Program-made: the position numbers and the translations under genes
The notes under the pieces: model-generated
The model's database searches: none
Told to the model about the DNA's origin: nothing
What the model saw: only the letters and a program-made list of their open reading frames with translations
Shown here: in pieces, positions 52,355-58,068 of the stretch
Layout: each line of letters begins with the position of its first letter
How positions within the stretch are numbered: the first letter of the stretch is position 1
Assembly (NCBI GenBank): GCA_964423345.1
Contig: CAYREV010000017.1
Span: forward strand, 1 to 58,068
Length of the DNA stretch: 58,068 bases
DNA from: CAYREV01 sp964423345
GTDB lineage: Bacteria > Bacteroidota > Rhodothermia > Balneolales > Balneolaceae
Reading direction: 5' to 3'

Positions 52355-54820
52355 TCACTCCAGCCCAAAGCTAAGCTCAAAGCAGGTGCCTCGGTTCACA
52401 TCCCTGAAACTGCCCCTGCCTTCTAATTGCTGGGTCAGTGTTTTTATAAGGGTTATTCCCAGGGAATTGGATGTTTCATGATCAAAATCTTCCGGCATGC
52501 CACAACCGTTGTCATGAACCTTTAACCGTACCTCGCCATTGCACTCTTGCAGCTCGATTTTCACTTCCCCTTTATCCATATTTTTAAAGGCATGTTTGAA
52601 CGAATTTGTCACAAGCTCGTTCAGGATCAAACCGCAAGGGATCGCCTCGTTAATGGTGAGATGCACCTCTTCAGCATCAATTGAAACTTCTACATTCTGG
52701 GACGATCCCGCTATAGATTTTAGGATTACGTTAACCAGCTCTTTGAGATACACATCAAATGATATCTGTGAAAGGTCCTCACTCTGATATAACTTTTCAT
52801 GAATCAGGGCTATGGAATTAATTCTCAGCTGACTCTCCTTTAGAATTTTATGGGCTTCCCTGTCTTCGGTATTGTAGGCTTGAAGTTCCAATAAGCCGGT
52901 TATGACGGCAAGGTTGTTTTTAACCCGGTGGTGTATCTCGGCCAAAAGAACCTCTTTCTCTTTAAGCGAGCGCCTGACCTGTTCTTCAGCATGTTTGCGG
53001 TCGGTAATATCAACATACATCCCGAAAATCGCTATGGTCCTGCCGTCGACATTTACGGGGACCCCATAGATCATCACGTCGATCAGATCCCCCTCTTTTG
53101 TTTTTCTCTTGGCGGTAAGGTTGGCCGACCGGCCCATATAGATTTTTTGTGATAACTCTTCCGCTTTTGCTATACCCTCTTCCGGCACAATGATCTTGTT
53201 GATATCCAGTCCCCTGATCTCCTCCTCATCGTAGCCGAAAATCTGTTCGAATGCATTGTTAGTGATCTGGATCTCTTCATTTTTATCCAGCATGGCTATA
53301 CCGATGTGGGAGTTTTGAAAAAGCTGGTGGAATAGCTCCTCATTTTTCTTTACCTCCTGCTGAACTTCATAGGTATCGCTGATATCCCGGCCGATGGCGA
53401 TCACCACCTCCTCCCCGAAGTAGGTCCCCGAATTCAATAACACATCCTTGGGAAAAACCTCCCCGTTTTTACGTTGTCCCCACCACTTGAAACTCTGTGG
53501 CTTACCTTCCAGGGCCAGTTCCACATACTTTAGGGTCTTCTCCATATCCACTTTGCCGGGAGCGGCCAGGAATTCCGGCGTCCTCCCGATAAACTCTTTC
53601 CTCTCGTAACCGTACATATCGACCGCACCCTGGTTTACCTGGATAAACCGGCCGTCGGGTTTCTGTATATAAATGGCATCGCTTATGGAGTCAAAAAGTG
53701 CTTCAAAGCTTTCCACACTGGCCCGGTAACGATCTATTGCGTTCTTGCTGTTGGTAACATCTACGAGGGTACCTATAACAGCGGGCTCACCTCGGTAGGT
53801 GGTTCGGCTGCCGTAGACATTTACATGTATCGTTTCTCCATCCCGGGTAAGGCAACGGAAATCATATTCTATTGATTGCATCTCCCCGTTAATGCGATCG
53901 GCTATGTGGGATTGAACCATCTCCCGATCGTCAGGATGGGTCAAGTCCAAGGGGCCAAGATTTTGTTCTATCTCCTCCTTGTCGTATTTAAATATTTTGG
54001 CAAATCGGGGATTAATATATTTAAAGATGTTGTCCTGTATCAGGTAAACTCCCACCAGCGATTTCTCGGCAAGCACCCGGAACAAATCTTCCGAATTCTT
54101 GCGTTCGCTTATATCGTGAACCAGGGCATAGATGGATACCAGTTCCCCCTCCTCATCTTTTACAAAGGAGTTATACCACTCACAATCCAGCACCCGCCCA
54201 TCTTTCGTATAATTCTTGCCCTCTACCTTAAAGCTGCCATTACCGTTGTCAAGGTTGTACTTTATATTATCCCGGGCTGCCTTAATTTCATCCTTATGCA
54301 CCAGCTTTTCAAAAAATTGCGGATCGCTTTTCGCCTCCAGTTCAGTCCACCCGAAAAGTTCCTCCGCCTTTTCGGACCAGTTTTTTACCTTCAGGTTTTT
54401 ATCCCACTCAATCGCCGCCAGCGGTCCGCTGTTGGCAGGATTCTGTATTCTCGGAAAGCTGCTATGAGCCTCATCCTTAAGGTTGACAAGGTCGGTGACA
54501 TCGTGGGCTACAGCCAGTTTGGCCGGTTTGCCCTCAAGGTTAAAATCATGATAGGTAAATTGGACAAAGACCTCTGCCCCGTTCTTTTTATTAAGTTTCC
54601 AGATGTTGTCGGTGGCATCACCGTTGGTATGGAGGGAAGAGATAATATCGTCTTTCCGCTGTCTCTCACCGAGATCGGTTATATTCATTTGCAGTAATTC
54701 ATTCCTGGAATACCCGTAATATTCTTCGGCTACTGCATTGGTATCAAGGATGTCTAGAGACTGGAGATCCAGTAGGAACATCGGGTGATGTTCAAAAAAC
54801 ATTTCCGTGCTGAGAGACAT
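52355..54820 (-). CDS. Soluble five-PAS sensor histidine kinase (HisKA_2 type)
   Basis: An 821-residue kinase without membrane segments. Five PAS repeats lie at about 1-115, 130-243, 245-365, 370-490 and 495-615. They are recognisable from NAVAEEYYGYSRNELLQMNI, EKAEELFGWTELE, NPRFAKIFKYDKEE, NQGAVDMYGYERKEFIG and NAFEQIFGYDEEEI. The dimerisation helix carries the phospho-His block AEIHHRVKNNLAVITGLLEL, and the ATPase has LNELVTNSFKHAF and HDNGCGMPEDF. HisKA_2 kinases often answer blue light, redox or energy signals through PAS-bound cofactors; none can be assigned here. No response regulator is adjacent. Confidence 0.9.
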   Translation of the reverse strand: MSLSTEMFFEHHPMFLLDLQSLDILDTNAVAEEYYGYSRNELLQMNITDLGERQRKDDIISSLHTNGDATDNIWKLNKKNGAEVFVQFTYHDFNLEGKPAKLAVAHDVTDLVNLKDEAHSSFPRIQNPANSGPLAAIEWDKNLKVKNWSEKAEELFGWTELEAKSDPQFFEKLVHKDEIKAARDNIKYNLDNGNGSFKVEGKNYTKDGRVLDCEWYNSFVKDEEGELVSIYALVHDISERKNSEDLFRVLAEKSLVGVYLIQDNIFKYINPRFAKIFKYDKEEIEQNLGPLDLTHPDDREMVQSHIADRINGEMQSIEYDFRCLTRDGETIHVNVYGSRTTYRGEPAVIGTLVDVTNSKNAIDRYRASVESFEALFDSISDAIYIQKPDGRFIQVNQGAVDMYGYERKEFIGRTPEFLAAPGKVDMEKTLKYVELALEGKPQSFKWWGQRKNGEVFPKDVLLNSGTYFGEEVVIAIGRDISDTYEVQQEVKKNEELFHQLFQNSHIGIAMLDKNEEIQITNNAFEQIFGYDEEEIRGLDINKIIVPEEGIAKAEELSQKIYMGRSANLTAKRKTKEGDLIDVMIYGVPVNVDGRTIAIFGMYVDITDRKHAEEQVRRSLKEKEVLLAEIHHRVKNNLAVITGLLELQAYNTEDREAHKILKESQLRINSIALIHEKLYQSEDLSQISFDVYLKELVNVILKSIAGSSQNVEVSIDAEEVHLTINEAIPCGLILNELVTNSFKHAFKNMDKGEVKIELQECNGEVRLKVHDNGCGMPEDFDHETSNSLGITLIKTLTQQLEGRGSFRDVNRGTCFELSFGLE

Positions 54821-54953
54821 TTAATTTGAAAAGCCGTTCACGTATTTTTTTAGAATGTACCATTTTATTTTAACATTCTCATGCAATATTTCAGAATTAA
54901 GCTATGTCCCTCAGGCATGATTAATCTAACCTGCCCCTGTGTTTTAATTTTTA

Positions 54954-54961
54954 TATCTTTA
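54954..54961 (+). promoter_or_regulatory. Candidate -7 element upstream of thrS
   Basis: TATCTTTA is close to the TAnnTTTG -7 consensus and is followed by GCGGCC, about 52 bases before the thrS start. No convincing -33 TTG is seen at the usual distance. The 193-base divergent gap shows no T-box-like structure that I can recognise. Confidence 0.25.
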
Positions 54962-55013
54962 GCGGCCTACTGAAAGAACAATAATTTATTAGACACGGAA
55001 CCTTTAAAAAGGC

Positions 55014-56963
55014 ATGGCTGAGAAACAAATAACCATCACATTTCCTGACGGAAGCGAACAACAGTTCGACCGGGGCATTACCGGACGCGAAGTAGCCGAA
55101 TCTATCTCTATGGGTCTGGCCAGGCAGGCTCTAAGCATCACTTTCAACGACGAGATTTTGGAACTCAACCGCCCCCTGACCAGAGACGGTGCCATCACCA
55201 TCAATACATGGGAGAGCGAAGATGGGAAATATACCTTCTGGCACTCTTCGGCTCATGTGCTGGCCGAAGCTGTGCAGGAGTTGTATCCCGAAGCGAAATT
55301 CGGAATCGGACCTCCTATTGAAAACGGCTTCTATTATGATATTGATTTCGGAGACCGGGCGGTAGGCAAGGATGAACTGCCCGAAATTGAGAATAAGATG
55401 ATTGAGATGGCCCGTAAGAAATCCGGCTTCGAACGCCGGGAAGTATCCAAAGAGGAGGCTCTGGAATATTACCGCCAGCGGGACAATGAATATAAGCTGG
55501 ATTTAATCGAGGATCTGGAGGAGGGGAATATTACCTTCTACACCCAGGGCAATTTTACCGACCTTTGTAAAGGTCCCCACATACCCAATACCGGTGATAT
55601 CAAGGCTGTCAAGCTTACCAATGTAGCAGGCGCCTACTGGCGGGGGGATGTGGAAAGTGAACAGCTGACTCGCATCTATGGCATTAGTTTTCCCAAGCAG
55701 AAGCTGCTCGAGGAACACCTGCACCGTGTTGAAGAAGCCAAAAAGCGGGATCACAAGAAGCTTGGAAAAGAGCTGGGCATCTACATGATGGATTCGATGG
55801 TCGGCCAGGGACTGCCTGTATGGCTACCCAACGGTACGGTCATTCGAAGAAAGCTGGAAGAGTTTCTGCGCGAGGAGCAGAAGAAACGAGGGTATCAGGA
55901 AGTCATCACACCTCATATAGGAAACCTCGAACTATACAAGACTTCCGGCCACTATCCCTACTACCAGGATTCACAATATAACCCCGTGCAGGTAGACGAA
56001 GAGGAGTATCTTCTGAAACCCATGAACTGTCCCCATCATCACAGAATTTACGACAATGAACTACGCAGCTATCGCGACCTGCCCGTTCGCCTTGCCGAAT
56101 TCGGAAGTGTTTACCGATACGAACAGTCGGGAGAGTTGAACGGACTCTCGCGGGTAAGGGGTTTCACCCAGGATGATGCACATATCTATTGCACACACGA
56201 ACAGCTCAAGCAGGAAATAAAGAATTGCATTGACCTGACCGAGCTGGTTTTCGGTACTTTTGACATGCCGGTAGACATACGCCTCTCCTTTCGCGATGAC
56301 AACGAAGATAAATATGGAGGTAAAACCGAATACTGGGAACGTGCAGAGAAAGAGATCCGGGAGGTTGCCGACGAGGTAGGGCTCGACTACAGGATTGCCC
56401 GGGGAGAAGCCAGTTTTTACGGTCCGAAAATTGATTTCATTATTCGCGATGCCATCGGCCGAAAATGGCAGCTGGGTACCGTACAGGTTGACTATGTCAT
56501 GCCGGAGCGCTTCGATCTGACGTATGTAGGATCCGATAACCAAAAACATCGACCGGTCATTATTCACAGGGCACCCTTCGGATCCATGGAGCGTTTTGTC
56601 AGCATCCTTATCGAGCATTTTGCCGGCAACTTCCCTGTGTGGCTCTCTCCCACCCAGGTCATGATTATTCCCATCGCCGACGACCACAACGACTATGCCT
56701 ACAAATGCGCTGACAAGTTGAAAGAGCATGATGTTCGCGTCCGGATAGACGACCGTAGCGAACAGATCGGATCTAAAATACGCGATGCTGAAACGAGCAA
56801 GATCCCTTATATGTTAATAGTTGGTGACGAGGAACAATCATCGGCTACGGTATCGGTTCGCCGTCACAGGGAAGGCGATATCGGCACCTTTGATTTTTCT
56901 GAATTTATTTCTAATCTCGCTGAAGAGATTGATGCCAAGGATTTACCCAAACACGATAACTAG
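55014..56963 (+). CDS. thrS: Threonyl-tRNA synthetase
   Basis: A 649-residue class II synthetase. The TGS domain is at about 1-65 (ITFPDGSEQQFDRGITGREV). The editing domain has HSSAHVLAEAVQELYPEAKF, with the HxxxH motif and the second ligand region FTDLCKGPHIPNTGDIKAVK. The catalytic core has KPMNCPHHHRIYDN (zinc Cys), VYRYEQSGELNGLSRVRGFT and QDDAHIYC, then HRAPFGSMERFVSILIEHF. The anticodon domain follows (QVMIIPIADDHNDYAYKCAD). It heads the thrS-infC-rpmI-rplT translation cluster; its TAG is 21 bases before the infC start. Confidence 0.97.
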   Translation: MAEKQITITFPDGSEQQFDRGITGREVAESISMGLARQALSITFNDEILELNRPLTRDGAITINTWESEDGKYTFWHSSAHVLAEAVQELYPEAKFGIGPPIENGFYYDIDFGDRAVGKDELPEIENKMIEMARKKSGFERREVSKEEALEYYRQRDNEYKLDLIEDLEEGNITFYTQGNFTDLCKGPHIPNTGDIKAVKLTNVAGAYWRGDVESEQLTRIYGISFPKQKLLEEHLHRVEEAKKRDHKKLGKELGIYMMDSMVGQGLPVWLPNGTVIRRKLEEFLREEQKKRGYQEVITPHIGNLELYKTSGHYPYYQDSQYNPVQVDEEEYLLKPMNCPHHHRIYDNELRSYRDLPVRLAEFGSVYRYEQSGELNGLSRVRGFTQDDAHIYCTHEQLKQEIKNCIDLTELVFGTFDMPVDIRLSFRDDNEDKYGGKTEYWERAEKEIREVADEVGLDYRIARGEASFYGPKIDFIIRDAIGRKWQLGTVQVDYVMPERFDLTYVGSDNQKHRPVIIHRAPFGSMERFVSILIEHFAGNFPVWLSPTQVMIIPIADDHNDYAYKCADKLKEHDVRVRIDDRSEQIGSKIRDAETSKIPYMLIVGDEEQSSATVSVRRHREGDIGTFDFSEFISNLAEEIDAKDLPKHDN

Positions 56964-56973
56964 AATAAAACAC

Positions 56974-56987
56974 AGAGGTTACTTATC
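56974..56987 (+). promoter_or_regulatory. Shine-Dalgarno and AUC start codon of infC
   Basis: AGAGG (56974-56978) is followed by a 6-nt spacer and ATC (56985-56987). Between the in-frame thrS stop (56961) and the conserved IF-3 domain there is no ATG, GTG or TTG. This makes AUC the most sensible start, in line with the rare AUU start known from E. coli infC, which mediates autoregulation by IF-3. Confidence 0.7.
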
Positions 56988-57530
56988 GCAAGAAGCAGAA
57001 GAAGACGTCCCCGGGGCAACGACGACCGCCCCAACGTTAATGATGAAATACGAGCATCAAAAGTACGGGTGATCAAGCCCGATGAAGACCACGAAGTCGT
57101 ACCTATCGACAGGGCACTGGAGATAGCCGAATCGTATGATCTCGATCTCGTCGAAGTGGCTCCCGATGCCAAACCCCCTGTCTGCAAGATCATTGACTTC
57201 GGGAAGTTCATGTACGAAAAAAAGAAGAAGGAAAAAGAAGCCAAAAAGAAACAGCATACCGTTCAGGTCAAAGAGCTTCGTTTCCGTCCCAATACCGACG
57301 ACCATGACCTGGAATTTAAAACCCGGCATGCACGTGAGTTTCTTGAAGGTGGCGACAAGGTTAAAGCCACCGTACAATTTCGAGGACGCGACATGCTGTA
57401 TACCGAACGGGGCAAGGAACTGCTGTTGGATCTGGCAGAAGAGCTGGATGATGTCAGCGAAATTGAATCAAAACCGAACATGGAGGGGCGTCGCATGATT
57501 ATGATGTTGACTCCCGGCAAGAAGAACTGA
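56985..57530 (+). CDS. infC: Translation initiation factor IF-3
   Basis: A 181-residue protein if started at AUC 56985: I(M)ARSRRRRPRGNDDRPNVND leads into the N-domain ASKVRVIKPDEDHEVVPIDR. The linker FGKFMYEKKKKEKEAKKKQ and the C-domain block VKELRFRPNTDDHDLEFK are classical. A GTG at 57069 is internal to the N-domain and would truncate it. IF-3 binds the 30S subunit and checks start codons. The gene lies in frame behind thrS and before rpmI, the usual infC-rpmI-rplT order. Confidence 0.93.
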   Translation: MARSRRRRPRGNDDRPNVNDEIRASKVRVIKPDEDHEVVPIDRALEIAESYDLDLVEVAPDAKPPVCKIIDFGKFMYEKKKKEKEAKKKQHTVQVKELRFRPNTDDHDLEFKTRHAREFLEGGDKVKATVQFRGRDMLYTERGKELLLDLAEELDDVSEIESKPNMEGRRMIMMLTPGKKN

Positions 57531-57757
57531 TTGCTTGAAAAGGCATTTCCCGCAGATTTTAAAGGGGGATCCGAACCATAACAGTCGTTGAGGACATTGA
57601 CATCGAGCCCCTACGGTACATGTCGAGGCGCCCGGGAAGCTTTATCAACTACTATAGATCGTGAAATAAATCTGCTATAGTGGTTGTAATGTGAGGTATT
57701 TAATTCTTATCTTCCAAACCTTTTAATTCCAAGAAATTTTCAGGTAGGTGTATTGTT
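57531..57757 (+). other. Long infC-rpmI spacer, possible leader/autoregulatory RNA
   Basis: The 227-base gap is unusually long for this operon. It contains no ORF and no clear terminator. In E. coli and Bacillus, ribosomal protein L20 (or L35/L20 leaders) represses this operon by binding RNA near rpmI, so a regulatory fold or a second promoter here is plausible. I could not identify the conserved L20-leader stem by eye. Confidence 0.3.
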
Positions 57758-57958
57758 ATGCCAAAAATGAAATCAAACAGTGGTGCTAAAAAACGCTTTA
57801 AGGTTACCGGTACAGGTAAGGTAAAGCGAAAGAAAGCTGGAAAAGCCCATATTCTCACTAAGAAAACCAGCAAGAGGAAACGTAATCTTGGCAAGGATAC
57901 CACGGTCGACAAGACCCAGGAAAAGAAGGTCAAGAAGATGATTCCCTATAAGAGCTGA
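57758..57958 (+). CDS. rpmI: 50S ribosomal protein L35
   Basis: A 66-residue basic protein with the L35 signature PKMKSNSGAKKRFKVTGTGK and KAHILTKKTSKRKRNL. GTAGGTG lies about eight bases before the ATG. It is followed 34 bases later by rplT. Confidence 0.97.
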   Translation: MPKMKSNSGAKKRFKVTGTGKVKRKKAGKAHILTKKTSKRKRNLGKDTTVDKTQEKKVKKMIPYKS

Positions 57959-57992
57959 ACGAACCAACACTAACTTTTAACGAACAGACAAA

Positions 57993-58068
57993 ATGCCACG
58001 ATCAACTAACAATGTGGCTTCCCGTCGCCGTCGCCGCAAAATTTTAAAGCAGGCGAAAGGTTACTGGG
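57993..58068 (+). CDS. rplT: 50S ribosomal protein L20, N-terminal part
   Basis: The first 25 codons are present before the window ends: MPRSTNNVASRRRRRKILKQ then AKGYW, the typical L20 start. L20 is needed for early 50S assembly and commonly represses its own operon. Confidence 0.93.
   Translation, partial: MPRSTNNVASRRRRRKILKQAKGYW

Noticed and set aside
53876..54697. 273-codon open frame antisense to the PAS histidine kinase
   Set aside because: It is hydrophobic only because it is the complement of polar PAS codons, and it has no independent evidence.
57069..57530. infC starting at GTG 57069
   Set aside because: The conserved IF-3 N-domain extends upstream of this codon. Starting here removes the basic N-terminus and part of the fold.
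1..58068. CRISPR arrays, insertion sequences, prophage or toxin-antitoxin modules
   Set aside because: I looked for regularly spaced repeats, transposase or integrase motifs and paired small genes and saw none. The window is ordinary chromosomal backbone.

Overview
The window reads as a contiguous piece of a chromosome from a Bacteroidota-like bacterium, most probably of the Balneolales/Rhodothermia group (Balneola, Gracilimonas or Fodinibius-like). This is a family-level judgement from the protein types, not a database result. It rests on a GWxTD-domain protein, a large DUF2723 membrane protein, a short very acidic DUF2795-type protein, many Sec/lipobox exported proteins, a YbeY of the GYxD type, and TAnnTTTG-like promoter elements. 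Coding density is high, most genes sit in short co-directional runs, and I see no prophage, transposon, CRISPR array, integrase or defence island.

Layout. 1-5.9 kb: end of a PQQ-type sugar dehydrogenase, a CDF metal transporter, a P1-family aminopeptidase, a broken PagL-like lipid A deacylase gene, a lipoprotein MsrB and an NSS-type sodium symporter. 6.1-12.9 kb: DUF2723 protein, an unrecognised small protein, YbeY, a DUF445 membrane protein, a nitrilase-family amidase and an FMN reductase. 13.0-18.9 kb (minus): three tandem secreted amidohydrolase-like proteins, only the middle one with metal ligands, preceded by an acyl-CoA carboxylase beta subunit. 19.0-25.9 kb: GWxTD protein, beta-propeller lipoprotein, the overlapping trio pdxA-methyltransferase-ftsE, queG and an ECF-like sigma factor. 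26.1-32.0 kb: a small outer-membrane protein, then a six-gene minus-strand run tatA-gatA-SDR-M28 peptidase-prmA-ppx. 32.1-41.1 kb: DUF2795 protein, a BamA/TamA-like protein, a lone cyclic-nucleotide-binding protein, rlmD, a CrtI-type desaturase, a phosphodiesterase, a GT2 glycosyltransferase and endonuclease IV. 41.3-51.5 kb: M2 peptidase, DUF1761 protein, the deoC-aldehyde dehydrogenase-half aldehyde dehydrogenase-SPOR run, a DUF3095 protein, ychF, and the pair nusB-PPP phosphatase. 51.7-58.1 kb: tRNA-Val(GAC), a small unknown protein, a five-PAS histidine kinase, and the classical translation cluster thrS-infC-rpmI-rplT, cut by the window end.

How the genes fit together. Much of the window is housekeeping for translation and RNA: thrS, infC, rpmI, rplT, gatA, prmA, rlmD, ybeY, queG, nusB, ychF and a tRNA. 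A second theme is the envelope: the BamA-like protein, TatA, FtsE, the SPOR lipoprotein, DUF2723, outer-membrane proteins and secreted peptidases. A third is catabolism: deoC with aldehyde dehydrogenase, acyl-CoA carboxylase and the amidohydrolases.

The observations I consider most worth following are: the amidohydrolase trio with two metal-less paralogues; the aldehyde dehydrogenase followed by a half-length partner lacking the catalytic domain (resembling a split ALDH16); an infC gene whose only sensible start is AUC behind a good Shine-Dalgarno; a tRNA-Val with C instead of U at position 33; and the damaged PagL-like gene. I did not find a clear-cut new multi-gene system. The amidohydrolase trio is the nearest candidate. 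No gene-free stretch exceeds 300 bases.
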